The notes: generated by a model from the letters alone, not told the origin. 64,000 nt of DNA from JBGPQJ01 sp963709295 (GCA_963709295.1 CAVPVW010000003.1:868001-932000); one strand, 5' to 3'; shown: positions 16,516 through 25,802, counted from the stretch's first letter. Numbers and translations are program-made.

Positions 16516-16562
16516 ATAAAAAAGTGGAGGGCATGCATTTTACGCATCCTTCCACTTTTTTA
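16516..16562. terminator. Bidirectional terminator between convergent genes
   Basis: AAAAAGTGGAGG and CCTTCCACTTTTT flank a loop, giving an A-rich start and T-rich end. It can terminate the plus-strand membrane-protein pair and the minus-strand lipoprotein operon. Confidence 0.8.
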
Positions 16563-16580
16563 TTTATTCACCCGAAAACC

Positions 16581-19028
16581 TTATTGGCCCAACCCAAGCA
16601 TTTGTGCGTACCAATAATTCAATAAATCGGTTGCAGGTTTTCCATTTATTGAAGCTGATTTGTCTGCCAGCGATACAGGTGGGTAATATCCGCGGCTAAC
16701 AAATCCGCTCAACCAGGGACGGTCGTTGACCGCAGTCAAAATTGCCTGGTAGGTATTGACCTGCCCCTGAAGGTCAAGAACCACTGATGGGATATCCGGC
16801 ATTGGCCGGCTCAAGGCGGTCCAATCCACGCACCCTCCTGCCGGGGCTGGGACACACCCCGAATTCGAGCCTCCAGCCGAGGGGTAGACCGGAGCCACAA
16901 TGACCGGTTTTTGAATGGAGATAGCAAAGGGGAGAATGTCTGAATCCAACCGCCGACCTGCTTCCATTGCCATTTCGTCTATCAGCGCAGCTGGATTTTG
17001 TGAAAGGGGAGCCGACCAAAGGAGGTAAATACCATCCACCGCATCCAGGAACGAAGGCGATGCTTGCATGGAACCGGTATAAGGCTGTGCCCACCAAAGC
17101 TGCCCGCTAAAGCGTTGACGAACCTCAGCAATCAGTGCCCGAAAACGGGGATCGGCGTCCGGTGAGCCGTCAAAGAGCGTGGGAGGAATCCAGTCCCCTC
17201 CAAGAATCAACGCTTGCGAATTGGAGGCAGCCGCAATATCCGCGTAGTATAGAACAAAAGCCCGGTACCTATCGAACCAAGCATTCCAATCCGTCGGGGC
17301 GGAATACCGCCAATCATCCACCTGATTCTCAAACCGTGGGTTCGGAAAGATGGCGGTATTAAGATTAAGCGCCTTTGCCGATGCTGCCTGAGCTTCGATG
17401 TCTGACCGCAGGGTGTTGACCCCAGGTTTCAGATGGAAAATCAGCGGATTATTTTTCATTACTGTCCAAGTGGGAGTCAGAATCACCCAATCAGAATGCA
17501 TGCCCTTAATGGCTGCAAAAGCAGTTGAGAAAAACGGAGACCAGCTCGGGTGGAAGGAAGGCTGAAATTCCATACCGGTGACAAATCCCTGTGGTCGTTT
17601 ATTAACGATGGGCTGGGCTCCCAATCCGGAAGACACCGACTCCCATTGCCAGCCGGCAACAGTATCACTGATTTCCTGATAAGTTTGACCCAATGTCACA
17701 GCCCGGCCGGGAGACATATTGCCTGCGGTGGCAGCATCATCCGCGCTCCCGCACTGGTCATTACGGCAATATCTGTACGCGAGTGAACTCCCCATTCCAA
17801 GCGGATTGAAAAGTTTAAACACCCATTGATTATTCCCCAAAGGCCACATGGGGATGGGGACCGTCCAGGCATAGGGATTAAATTGGATGGAGACCAAATC
17901 CCCGGGTGGTGTGGTCGGAGGAACGGTCACCTGGAAAAGGATAGGCGCGTTGGTTCCAGTAGTCCACGTCTCCACCTGATCCTGGACAATGGAATTTTGG
18001 TCGGGCACGATCAATTGACGAAGACGGAAGTTCCCATCCGACGCATATTCCGCATTCCACAATCCATCGCCCTGGGTGTATTTGTAATACAGGTCAGCAC
18101 CGGCAGGAAGATCTACCGTAACCGTGTAACGACCGTCTGGGAGCGGGGTCAATTGAGGCATCTGGCTGGCGAGGGTACTGAGACCTCCATCCAGGTCCCC
18201 AAAGGAATTCCCCAACTGGCGCAAATTTCCTGCAATGCGCAACGGTGCGCCTGCCACGGTGTCTGCCGGAACTGTCACCACGAAGGTGATTTTAACTTTT
18301 CGGGCAGGCTTCATGGCTACTGCAGCGGGGGTTGTCGCTCCAGCAGCGACGGTGGCGCCCTGCTGGAAGGGCAGATAGGCTCCATCTAATGAATAAGCCA
18401 CCAAACTATGTGTGCCGGCTGGTAATCCTTCAAGAATAAAATTTCCCAAGGAGTTGGTTAGCGTTGAAACGCCTCCGGCTGTCACCAGGATGTCCACCAA
18501 AGGCTTTCCGTTTGCGGGATCCAAAACCTGACCCTGAATCCTGCCGACAGACCCTGAGAAGGGCTGGTCCGTCCAGCTGCTGATCACATCCGCCACCTGA
18601 CTAGGTCCTGGCACTAGATACATGCGGTAACGGACGGGTAAGTCAAAGGCCGAATCCTCCTGCACTGGATAGGCACCCTGCAAGACATAACGGTATTTAA
18701 TTGCCCCCTTGAGTGGCAGCGCCAACCGGGCAGTATAGTGAGTGGGATCCACAGCCAGCATGGGGTAGTAGACCGGGTTGACAGGCAGTCCGGTGACCTC
18801 ATCGAGCACCGCCAGGGTCAATGAAGATCCTTCTGGGATAGGTGCCGGCAGTGACACGTCAAAAACTGTTTCAGCCATAGGCGCAGGAGTAGCCGTGGGA
18901 ATATTCCCCGGCGGAGGAGGTGTGACCTGACCCTGGGTAACAAGCCCACAGGACGAAAGAAGTACTGCAACCAACAGACTTGCAGTTAATGGAATTTCCT
19001 TGCAAACGAGGAGTAACTTTTTATCCAT
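16581..19028 (-). CDS. Large lipoprotein with carboxypeptidase-regulatory, CBM20-like and TIM-barrel-like regions
   Basis: A lipoprotein signal peptide ends with LLSSC (Cys27), followed by a Pro/Thr linker. Around residues 150-230 there is a carboxypeptidase-regulatory-like Ig domain (GRIQGQVLDPANGKPL). Two regions after it (about 245-360 and 360-465) look like starch-binding CBM20-type folds, with KITFVVTVPADTVAGAPLRI and an L-Y-Y-K-Y motif. The C-terminal 300 residues (DWVILTPTWTVMKNNP, ILGGDWIPPT, QLWWAQPYTG) resemble a glycoside-hydrolase TIM barrel. GGAGAGG lies just before the ATG. It is the last gene of the fabG-nusB-tat run and faces the outside of the cell. The catalytic activity is unproven. 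Confidence 0.75.
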   Translation of the reverse strand: MDKKLLLVCKEIPLTASLLVAVLLSSCGLVTQGQVTPPPPGNIPTATPAPMAETVFDVSLPAPIPEGSSLTLAVLDEVTGLPVNPVYYPMLAVDPTHYTARLALPLKGAIKYRYVLQGAYPVQEDSAFDLPVRYRMYLVPGPSQVADVISSWTDQPFSGSVGRIQGQVLDPANGKPLVDILVTAGGVSTLTNSLGNFILEGLPAGTHSLVAYSLDGAYLPFQQGATVAAGATTPAAVAMKPARKVKITFVVTVPADTVAGAPLRIAGNLRQLGNSFGDLDGGLSTLASQMPQLTPLPDGRYTVTVDLPAGADLYYKYTQGDGLWNAEYASDGNFRLRQLIVPDQNSIVQDQVETWTTGTNAPILFQVTVPPTTPPGDLVSIQFNPYAWTVPIPMWPLGNNQWVFKLFNPLGMGSSLAYRYCRNDQCGSADDAATAGNMSPGRAVTLGQTYQEISDTVAGWQWESVSSGLGAQPIVNKRPQGFVTGMEFQPSFHPSWSPFFSTAFAAIKGMHSDWVILTPTWTVMKNNPLIFHLKPGVNTLRSDIEAQAASAKALNLNTAIFPNPRFENQVDDWRYSAPTDWNAWFDRYRAFVLYYADIAAASNSQALILGGDWIPPTLFDGSPDADPRFRALIAEVRQRFSGQLWWAQPYTGSMQASPSFLDAVDGIYLLWSAPLSQNPAALIDEMAMEAGRRLDSDILPFAISIQKPVIVAPVYPSAGGSNSGCVPAPAGGCVDWTALSRPMPDIPSVVLDLQGQVNTYQAILTAVNDRPWLSGFVSRGYYPPVSLADKSASINGKPATDLLNYWYAQMLGLGQ

Positions 19029-19060
19029 TCCCTCTCCTACCCCTGATTGGGATGGTTCTG

Positions 19061-19922
19061 CTAAAGCTTCTCGCTGGACGATGATTCATCTTTAGCCTGT
19101 ATTTTTCGCCCGGCTTGGGCTATGGAGCTCATTACGATGCTGAAAAAATAAAGCACGATCATAGGCGCCATGACCAATGCCATATTGACCGGGTCGATGG
19201 TCGGAGTGATCATGGCGGAAATGACAGCGATAATTATGAGAGCCAGACGCCACTGGGTCAATAGCATTCGGGGGTTAACGAATCCCATCGCCGAAAGGAT
19301 AAATATCACCAGCGGAAACTCAAACGCCGCCCCGATCCAGAAAAGAATATTGGTGATGAAGCCGTAATAGGAGCTTGCGGTAGGATGTGCAGGAATGCCG
19401 CCAAAATCGAGCAGGAAAGGTAATGCAGTTGGCAGCAAGAAGTAGTAGGAAAATGTTATTCCGGTAAAGAATAAAATTGCGGCGAACGGGATTCCGATCA
19501 AACCATAACGCCGAGCGCGGACTGACAATCCGGGTGCGGTAAAAAGATAAAGTTCAAACGCAATATAGGGTATGGCCAGTGCGATGCCAGAAAAAAGCCC
19601 GATTCGCATGAACACGCCGAGATTTTCGGTGACCTGGATCGCCTGAAGGTTTTCCAATCCACCCACCGGTTCGGCTAGGATCGCCATAATCTTATTGGCA
19701 TAATTTTAATGCCATTGCGACAAGAATCGCAGTGACAATCAAAGCACGCAGCAAGTGTTTTCGAAATGCTTCAATATGTTCAATGAGCAAGGAAGGTGAT
19801 GCAACCGATTCTGACAGCGAGTCTGTAAATGGGCGTTCTTCCGGTTCGGTATTCAAAAAAGCATAACCCTTACGAAAAGGGCTTGTTATTTTTTTCCAAA
19901 ATCGAGAAAATCTTCGGCGCAT
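19061..19922 (-). CDS. tatC: Twin-arginine translocase TatC (frameshifted as sequenced)
   Basis: TatC is the multi-spanning receptor of the Tat pathway for folded proteins. The N-terminal piece (19692-19922) carries the family's IEHIEAFRKHLLRALIV and stops at …MALKLCQ. The remainder (19061 to about 19708) continues in the +1 frame with ANKIMAILAEPVGGLENLQA, VTENLGVFMRIGLFSG and ITPTIDPVNM. Removing one A from the AAAA run near 19708 restores A-M-A-L-N-Y-A-N-K-I-M and a normal single protein of about 287 residues. I therefore read it as one gene with a base-call error. It lies four bases after tatA/B. Confidence 0.88.
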
Positions 19923-19925
19923 ATT

Positions 19926-20342
19926 TTAAGACGATAGCGGTGATGGCGGCTGAGGCGGTTCTGCTGAAGATTCCGGAGTTGCGGGAGCGTCGGGAATGAA
20001 CGCTGCATCTTCAGGGGAGGTTGCTTTTGGTTTCACATCCTTTTCCGGCAACGTTGGAGGCTTAATTGTTCTGGTGAGGTCGTCTGCAGTAACAGAACGC
20101 GTGATGTTATTCAGTTCTTTAATATCCTCTTCAATACCTGCTTCACGCATCATCCTGTTAGGGAGATGTTCCAATTCCTTGGTCGTGGTTTTAATGGCCT
20201 TCCAGGTATCCGACTTGACGACATCGCGCATGAATTTACCGATCGTGCGGCCGGTCTTGGCCATGTCCTTGGGTCCAAGCACGATCAGGGCAATTAGGAC
20301 GATGAAGACCAGCTCCATCGGACCAATTCCAAGCAAATCCAT
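19926..20342 (-). CDS. tatB: Twin-arginine translocase subunit TatA/TatB
   Basis: This 138-residue protein has the TatA/B layout: a short N-terminal membrane helix (GIGPMELVFIVLIALIVLGP), the conserved hinge Gly-Pro, an amphipathic helix and a long Pro-rich tail. The Glu in the membrane segment (M-E-L) favours TatB-like function, although the two are hard to separate by sequence. It starts immediately after the nusB stop (no gap) and is followed four bases later by tatC, so TatA/B and TatC are made together. Confidence 0.85.
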   Translation of the reverse strand: MDLLGIGPMELVFIVLIALIVLGPKDMAKTGRTIGKFMRDVVKSDTWKAIKTTTKELEHLPNRMMREAGIEEDIKELNNITRSVTADDLTRTIKPPTLPEKDVKPKATSPEDAAFIPDAPATPESSAEPPQPPSPLSS

Positions 20343-20789
20343 TTATCCAACCTTCCTTGACACAGGAGTCAGCGCCTGATGGATTTCGTGTTCATGGTCC
20401 GCCAGACTGCCAAGCACGCCATTAACGAACCTTGGAGCGCTGTCTGATCCGTATATCTTCGCCAACTCCACAGCCTCATTGATAGCTACTTTTACAGGAG
20501 TATCTCTGTCCACGGCAAATTCCCAGGTGGCAATTCGAAGGATGTTCCGGTCAATGGCTGCAATTTGATCGAAAGGCCATTCGGGCGCATATTTTGCAAT
20601 GGCAATGTCAAGAGGCTCAATCAATGGAAGGACACCAAAAATAATCCGCCGGGTAAACTCTGCCAGCTCAGGGGTAAATTCAACCTCCTCGAGGCGCTGT
20701 TGCATAACCGCCCCCGGGGAATGTGACGTGATATCAACTTCGTAAAGTACTTGCAGGGCAACGCTACGTGCCCTGGTTCGGGATTTCAT
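20343..20789 (-). CDS. nusB: Transcription antitermination protein NusB
   Basis: NusB binds boxA RNA with S10 (NusE) in rRNA antitermination. The helical protein shows ARSVALQVLYEVDI near the start, and DRNILRIATWEF and PVKVAINEAVELAKIYGSD near the end. The frame is open to 20837, but I start at the ATG at 20789 because homologues begin with a basic M-K-x-R-x-R-A-R. The length is 148 residues. No good ribosome binding site is visible for either start. It lies between the Asp23-family gene and tatA/B. Confidence 0.9.
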   Translation of the reverse strand: MKSRTRARSVALQVLYEVDITSHSPGAVMQQRLEEVEFTPELAEFTRRIIFGVLPLIEPLDIAIAKYAPEWPFDQIAAIDRNILRIATWEFAVDRDTPVKVAINEAVELAKIYGSDSAPRFVNGVLGSLADHEHEIHQALTPVSRKVG

Positions 20790-20846
20790 CTTTGAAGCAC
20801 CACCGTTATTTGTTAGGCTGTAATATTTATCAACCATTCTAGCGAG

Positions 20847-21185
20847 CTAGATTTCGTAATCGATCCCTTCCACATGGATGTTGACATGCCCAACCTCGAT
20901 GCCGAGCATTTCCGAAACGGATCGGGATACCAGCTGCTGGACCTGTCTCCCCACTTCTCTAACATTGACATCCTGCTTGAGAATCAGGTAAAGGTCCAAA
21001 TAAGCCAATCCGTCTTCGATTTCTGCCCGCACACCCTCGTTGGTCCCTTTTTTAAAGACACGGTTCAATCCCCCGGGAACGGGCGCCATGCGACTCACGC
21101 CAGGGACATCCAGCGCGGACATCCGGGCGATCGTAATCAAGACTTCAGGAGCAATAGTTGTTTTTCCAAATGAATACTCGGACAT
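20847..21185 (-). CDS. Asp23/Gls24-family protein
   Basis: This is a 112-residue member of the Asp23/Gls24 (YqhY-like) family, recognisable from IAPEVLITIARMSALDVPGV, a middle R-A-E-I-E-D-G-L-A-Y-L-D-L-Y segment, and V-N-I-H-V-E-G-I-D at the end. Members associate with the envelope or with fatty-acid and cell-wall homeostasis. An Asp23-type gene directly before nusB is a conserved arrangement (yqhY-nusB in Bacillus). It is preceded by fabG. Confidence 0.9.
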   Translation of the reverse strand: MSEYSFGKTTIAPEVLITIARMSALDVPGVSRMAPVPGGLNRVFKKGTNEGVRAEIEDGLAYLDLYLILKQDVNVREVGRQVQQLVSRSVSEMLGIEVGHVNIHVEGIDYEI

Positions 21186-21224
21186 GAGATTTCTCCTGTG
21201 TAGGATCCTATTGATTATCCATCA

Positions 21225-21989
21225 TTACATCATCGCCATGCCGCCATCAACCCCCAGAACCTGTCCGGTGATATAAGCAGCCTGATCTGACGCAAGAAAT
21301 GCCACGGCATAGGCAATCTCTTCGGGCTGTCCCTTGCGACCCAGGGGAACAAATTTCATGGCGGCTTCCATCATTTCAGCCGGGACAGAGTTTAAGATTT
21401 CGGTATCCACAAATCCAGGCGCGATCGCATTGACCGTAATGTTCCTGGAGGCCACCTCGCGGGCTAATGCCTTGGTAAACCCAATCTGGCCTGCTTTTGA
21501 GGCCGAGTAATTTGTCTGGCCGGCGTTGCCCATTTGCCCAGCCACAGAGGCCATGTTGATGATACGACCGTACCGTTTACGCATCATATGCTTGACAGCC
21601 GCTTTTGAACAATTAAACGTGGATTTCAAATTGGTTTCCAGCACGGCATCCCAATCTTCCTCGGACATCATCATGATCAACGTATCCTTGGTGATCCCGG
21701 CATTATTCACAAGGATATGGAGGTCGCCAAAGGTATCCACAGAAAATTTTATTAGTGCCGCTGCCTGGTCCAAAACGGAGACATCCGCTTGAAATGAAGC
21801 GGCACGGCCTCCATCTGCCGTGATTTGGGCGACCACTTTTTCTGCAGATTCCGGAGACTTGTTGTAATTTACGACCACAGCGGCACCGCGCTTGGCCAGC
21901 TCAAGGGCAACTGCGCGGCCAATTCCACGGGATCCGCCAGTCACAACTGCGATGCGATTTTCCAATGATGTCGATACCGTTTCAGCCAT
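21225..21989 (-). CDS. fabG: 3-oxoacyl-[acyl-carrier-protein] reductase FabG
   Basis: This short-chain dehydrogenase reduces beta-ketoacyl-ACP with NADPH in fatty-acid elongation. The cofactor motif TGGSRGIG is at residues 17-24, NNAG near 95-98, and the catalytic tetrad is N120, S148, Y161, K165. The length of 254 residues is typical. A GGAG site precedes the ATG. It heads the minus-strand fabG-asp23-nusB-tat run. Other short-chain dehydrogenase functions cannot be fully excluded, but the ending LGVDGGMAMM is FabG-like. Confidence 0.92.
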   Translation of the reverse strand: MAETVSTSLENRIAVVTGGSRGIGRAVALELAKRGAAVVVNYNKSPESAEKVVAQITADGGRAASFQADVSVLDQAAALIKFSVDTFGDLHILVNNAGITKDTLIMMMSEEDWDAVLETNLKSTFNCSKAAVKHMMRKRYGRIINMASVAGQMGNAGQTNYSASKAGQIGFTKALAREVASRNITVNAIAPGFVDTEILNSVPAEMMEAAMKFVPLGRKGQPEEIAYAVAFLASDQAAYITGQVLGVDGGMAMM

Positions 21990-22052
21990 GACACAATCTC
22001 CTGATTTATAAAATTATAACCGATGACAGGCAGTGAGATAATGAGACAAAAT

Positions 22053-22725
22053 TTAATCGGCTTTTTGGGGTTTTTGTCGAAGGAACCATCCCAACCCCGC
22101 CCCGGCGATAAGGGCAAAGCCAAAGATGAAAATGATCACATCCTGCCAGAAGCGGAGTGGAAACAGCCGGATGAGCGTATCGGAATAACTGAAAAGCCAG
22201 GAATCTCCGGCGAAAAACAAACTGTGGAAGTATGTAAAAAATTGCCAGAAACTAACCGTCGCGAAAAGGCCTATTCCAAGAATCAAACCCACTGTCACCC
22301 AACCACCGCGCGACAATCCCGAGCGATAATCGAACATCCATTTTCCAAAATACGCCCAAATTCCCAGCCCGACCATCATGGAAATCAGAATATAAAACAC
22401 GCGCATGACCTGTTGAACCACGATCTTCACGTCGAGCATGTGCTCCAATTCGCGTTTGTTGAATAGAGACGTCTGGTCTTCAAATTTTAATCTTCCAAGA
22501 TATTCAATCTCCAGAGTCGTTGAGTAAATACTTTACGGAGAAACCCGACCATTTGATCCTGTCTTCGGTCGAGAAGCCGTAAGGATCTTCAGGGAAAGCT
22601 GGCATCGCGTATGCCAGAGAAGGATAGCCGGGGTTAAGCACCAGCCTGACCCCAAGGAGGATCAGAACGAGGGGTGTCAGGATGGTAATTATCCAGGAAA
22701 GAATTTTGAACAGATTATTTTTCAT
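22053..22725 (-). CDS. DUF1461/TIGR01906-family integral membrane protein (frameshifted as sequenced)
   Basis: The N-terminal piece (22504-22725) has one membrane helix and FPEDPYGFSTEDRIKWSG. The C-terminal piece (up to about 22515, then 22053-22448) continues in the +1 frame with EYLGRLKFEDQ, LFNKRELEHMLDVK and, after more membrane helices, FTYFHSLFFAGDSWLF and RLFPLRFW. These are the halves of one TIGR01906 protein of about 225 residues. Removing one base near 22510 (for example one G of TCTGGAG) joins them. GGAAAGG lies six bases before the ATG at 22725. The function of this family is not known. It lies 22 bases after the spermidine-synthase-like gene. Confidence 0.82.
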
Positions 22726-22747
22726 GGAGTACCTTTCCAAAGAGAAG

Positions 22748-24298
22748 CTATTGCAGACCTTCCACCCCGCCGCCGAGAATGAATTTCAAAACCATATCAT
22801 TGGTGATCCATTCGATGGGTGCGAGGTCATCGGTAAAAACCATTCCACCTGCAGGGGTGGGCTGCAAATTGGACATGGCTGCCATTCCAGCCTCGAGTAA
22901 AAGAGGATGTGTAGCGTTATCCTGCGACAGCGCGATCATGTTGTTCGTCAGATTCTCTGCGGTTGTGGGCTGCCGGGTGGCATAAATGATTGAGTTAAAC
23001 GTATTGGGGATATCCATCACGTAAACCGAGGGAAAAACGGAACCGATGGTTGCCGCCAAATCGTCGATCAAGCGACGGTCCTCTGGAGCCCGCCCAACAT
23101 TAATGGCCAATGTCCCATCCTCTTCGAGGTGATCATACGCGATTTGGAAGAATTCCCGTGTCGTCATATGTGGAGGGATGTACGGGGGACGATAGGCATC
23201 CACAGCGATAATCGAATACTTGTAAGGACTGTGCTCCAAGCCCCAGCGTCCATCTACGACGAGCGCATTCAGGTTGGGCATGGTCATCTCAAAATAGTCG
23301 CGCCCCGCCTCTACAATTTTGGGATCGATTTCATACCCATCGATCGGGATGGATCCATAAATCTCAGTAGCCTGTCGCGCAGTCGTCCCTGCAGCCAGCC
23401 CGACAATAGCGATTCGATTCACCCGGTCTGTACCATGCGCAGGTGAATTGAAATACGGCGCAACGAGGAATTGTTCCCAGGGTCCCCCAAAAAATAATTG
23501 GGTTGGGTGATAGGTAGAGTGCACTCCCTGCCCATCGTTTAATCTCAAATAGGTGTATCCATCAGATTGAAGTACTTCGATGTAGTTGTAAGCAGATTCG
23601 GTTTCGAAAACCTGCCCAGGCGTGCGCTTGATTTGAGTGTTCAATCCCCAAAGCGCAAGGGCAGCCAATGCAATGGCCAGCAATAAATACGGCAGCACAC
23701 CTTTCTTGATGGTGAGATAAAGGCCGATCAATGCCACCGCCAAAAGGACGGCGCTGAATAAAAGAAATGTCCGGGTTGTACCAATCAGGGGAATAAAAAT
23801 CAATGTTGGAAGGAATGTGCCAATGAATGAGCCAGTTGTGGAAATGGCGTAGACATTTCCGGAGACATTCCCAGCCCGGGAGGCGTCATCCATCAAGATG
23901 CGGATCGCGAATGGAGATACCATTCCCATGAGGGTGATCGGAACAGCCAGCAGCACAAGGACTGCAGCAAACGATCCGCCCAGGACTCCCATCTGAAGGG
24001 CATCGAAAGCGGAGGCTGCCGTTCTCAAGACCGGTCCCGCAATAAAAGGTACCACGCCGAGCAGGAAGGCTGCCCAGGTGAGAATCTTGAACATGGTTTT
24101 GGGATAAGGGGATTTATCCGCCCATCGCCCACCGATAAAGTATCCCAGGGTCAGGTAGATCAGGATCAGCCCGATGATGCTCGCCCAGACGATATTGCTG
24201 GTGCCAAAGACATTTCCCAGGAGCCGGCTGGCGGCAAATTCAACGGCAAGGGTGGTCAGACCCGAGATGAAAACAGTCAAGTAAATATATCGTCTCAT
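22748..24298 (-). CDS. Membrane-bound spermidine-synthase-like protein
   Basis: The first 225 or so residues contain about seven membrane helices (MRRYIYLTVFISGLTTLAVE, FGTSNIVWASIIGLILIYLT). The C-terminal half is a soluble Rossmann domain of the spermidine-synthase type, with AIVGLAAGTTARQ as the nucleotide loop and IDGYEIDPKIVEAGRDYF after it, plus IIAVDAYRPPYIPPHMTTREFF. Such fused proteins are common in Chloroflexota and related phyla. Whether they make a polyamine is not established, since aminopropyltransferase-specific residues cannot be verified by eye. The length is 516 residues. Confidence 0.85.
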   Translation of the reverse strand: MRRYIYLTVFISGLTTLAVEFAASRLLGNVFGTSNIVWASIIGLILIYLTLGYFIGGRWADKSPYPKTMFKILTWAAFLLGVVPFIAGPVLRTAASAFDALQMGVLGGSFAAVLVLLAVPITLMGMVSPFAIRILMDDASRAGNVSGNVYAISTTGSFIGTFLPTLIFIPLIGTTRTFLLFSAVLLAVALIGLYLTIKKGVLPYLLLAIALAALALWGLNTQIKRTPGQVFETESAYNYIEVLQSDGYTYLRLNDGQGVHSTYHPTQLFFGGPWEQFLVAPYFNSPAHGTDRVNRIAIVGLAAGTTARQATEIYGSIPIDGYEIDPKIVEAGRDYFEMTMPNLNALVVDGRWGLEHSPYKYSIIAVDAYRPPYIPPHMTTREFFQIAYDHLEEDGTLAINVGRAPEDRRLIDDLAATIGSVFPSVYVMDIPNTFNSIIYATRQPTTAENLTNNMIALSQDNATHPLLLEAGMAAMSNLQPTPAGGMVFTDDLAPIEWITNDMVLKFILGGGVEGLQ

Positions 24299-24414
24299 GG
24301 TGAACTCGAAGTAGGATTATACCTTCGACTGGCGGAAGTCCAAACGAAAATCCACTAATTGCTCCTGACCCAAATTATCAAGATTATCATTCTGGTGTGG
24401 ATGAAAATCGCTCC

Positions 24415-24443
24415 TTGACGATTCAGCCTTGGACGGCTAAAAT
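24415..24443 (+). promoter_or_regulatory. Promoter for the tail-anchored repeat protein
   Basis: TTGACG, 17 bases and TAAAAT at 24438-24443 give a predicted start near 24450. Confidence 0.75.
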
Positions 24444-24463
24444 CCTAGTCCGTCACTGCTAAC

Positions 24464-24487
24464 GCCTCCGCGTGGAGGCTCGATTTT
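24464..24487 (+). terminator. Terminator-like hairpin in the 5' leader
   Basis: GCCTCC (24464-24469) and GGAGGC (24474-24479) with a GCGT loop are followed by TCGATTTTT. This lies between the promoter at 24415 and the ATG at 24502, so it could be an attenuator or simply a stabilising hairpin. Confidence 0.45.
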
Positions 24488-24501
24488 TGCCTGGAGAAGT
24501 C

Positions 24502-25023
24502 ATGGAAGCAGAAATTCCAGCTCTGGAAAACAACTATCCGGAAGTCGTCAATATGCATGAGACCCAGGCAGCCTCCGTACAGGCAGAATTGGTCCGTGCA
24601 AGCGCTTCCCAGATCAAACAGCTTTCTGCGCAGGAAGTGGACCTCCGCGACAGTGTGGCAGTCGTTGTCCATGCAGAAACAGTAAGCGCCAGAAAGACCA
24701 GTGTTGCTCACCTGGAAGCCGGGAATTTTACATTATTGGACGGCACGGTTCTGGTGAGTAAATCAAACTCCGCCACCCTAAAAGGACGCGCCGGTTTGGT
24801 GATCACCGATTCTGCAGAGATTGAAAATGGAAGCGCTGCAATATTGGCAAGCCGAGCGGTAAAAGCAGATACGATCCGGACTGGAATCTTGATCAGCCGC
24901 AATGTGGAAGGCAATGTCGAAACTTTGATGGACACACGGTCGACTGTATTGGCTGGTATTGTGGCCGGCGCCGTGATTGGTTCATTATTGATGGTCGGGC
25001 AGTTCCTGTTCCGGCGAAAATAG
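24502..25023 (+). CDS. Tail-anchored repeat protein of unknown function
   Basis: The 173-residue protein is made of short, degenerate repeats of alternating hydrophobic and small residues (for example SVQAELVRASASQIKQLSAQ, SVAVVVHAETVSARKTSVA, LVISKSN-like turns), which suggests a beta-solenoid. A single C-terminal membrane helix (TVLAGIVAGAVIGSLLMVGQ) is followed by a short basic end (FLFRRK), so it should be tail-anchored with the repeats in the cytoplasm or, if exported, outside. GGAG lies before the ATG at 24502; the frame is open to 24472. It resembles bactofilin-like polymerising proteins only in general style. I do not recognise a family. Confidence 0.75.
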   Translation: MEAEIPALENNYPEVVNMHETQAASVQAELVRASASQIKQLSAQEVDLRDSVAVVVHAETVSARKTSVAHLEAGNFTLLDGTVLVSKSNSATLKGRAGLVITDSAEIENGSAAILASRAVKADTIRTGILISRNVEGNVETLMDTRSTVLAGIVAGAVIGSLLMVGQFLFRRK

Positions 25024-25110
25024 TCAATATGTGCGGCGCCTGCCGCCATAAATATTTAGTAGGGCGAAGGTAACCCAATAACAGGGTGAGAGGCGCCCGA
25101 GGAGAAAAAG

Positions 25111-25779
25111 ATGGAAAAGCAAGTCATAAAAGCTACAAAGCGCACCGTTACTGGCAAGCAAGTCCGGCAGCTTCGCCGGGCGGGAAAGTTGCCCGCGGTA
25201 ATTTACGGGCACAATGTGGAGCCGGTGGCAATAACACTCGATGCCCGCGACGCCACACTTTCACTCTCAAAGGTATCCTCCTCCACACTGATCTCGATTG
25301 AGGTGGATGGACAAGAAATCCCGACACTGGTTCGAGAAAAACAACGCGATTTCATTCGAAATGTTCTAACGCACGTCGACTTTATGGCGGTCTCCCTCAA
25401 GGAGAAACTGCGCGCAGAGGTGAGCATTGAACTCACCGGCGTTTCACCTGCGGTGAAGGATTTCAATGCCATCCTTGTTAACGGGCTGACCTCCCTGACC
25501 GTTGAATGTTTGCCGACGGACCTCCCCGAGAAGTTCGTCGTCGATATTTCCATTCTGGCAGTTATCGGTAACGGTATCCACGTCTCGGATATCGTGGTGC
25601 CTGAAAACATCAAGGTCCTTGACGATCCCGCTGAAATGGTCGTCGTAGCTACTGCTCCCGCCAAGGAGGAAGTCGCCGAGGTCGCAGCGGTTGCACCGGT
25701 CGAGGGCGAAGGTGGTGAACCGGAAGTCATCGAAAAAGGAAAGAAGGAAGAGGGCGAAGAAGCGGAACCCAAAGCCTAG
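25111..25779 (+). CDS. rplY: 50S ribosomal protein L25, long CTC form
   Basis: L25 binds 5S rRNA. The N-terminal domain (VTGKQVRQLRRAGKLPAVIY, REKQRDFIRNVLTHVDFM) is followed by the C-terminal CTC domain and a low-complexity tail rich in Glu, Ala and Lys. The length of 222 residues matches the long general-stress form. GAGGAG lies a few bases upstream of the ATG, and a strong terminator follows. It is transcribed in the same direction as the repeat protein, 87 bases downstream. Confidence 0.95.
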   Translation: MEKQVIKATKRTVTGKQVRQLRRAGKLPAVIYGHNVEPVAITLDARDATLSLSKVSSSTLISIEVDGQEIPTLVREKQRDFIRNVLTHVDFMAVSLKEKLRAEVSIELTGVSPAVKDFNAILVNGLTSLTVECLPTDLPEKFVVDISILAVIGNGIHVSDIVVPENIKVLDDPAEMVVVATAPAKEEVAEVAAVAPVEGEGGEPEVIEKGKKEEGEEAEPKA

Positions 25780-25802
25780 CGCTAAATTTCTTGCAACAAA
25801 TT

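Noticed and set aside
19700..19722. Programmed frameshift in tatC
   Set aside because: There is no slippery heptamer with a downstream structure, and similar single-base breaks occur in several unrelated genes, so an error is simpler.
25029..25073. Fourteen-codon frame (MCGACRHKY…) before rplY as a leader peptide
   Set aside because: It has no clustered codon type, no competing hairpins and no terminator, so it is probably chance.
25203..25772. 189-residue minus-strand frame opposite rplY
   Set aside because: It is rich in Ser and Thr because it mirrors the Glu/Ala/Val-rich L25 sequence; the L25 frame is clearly real.
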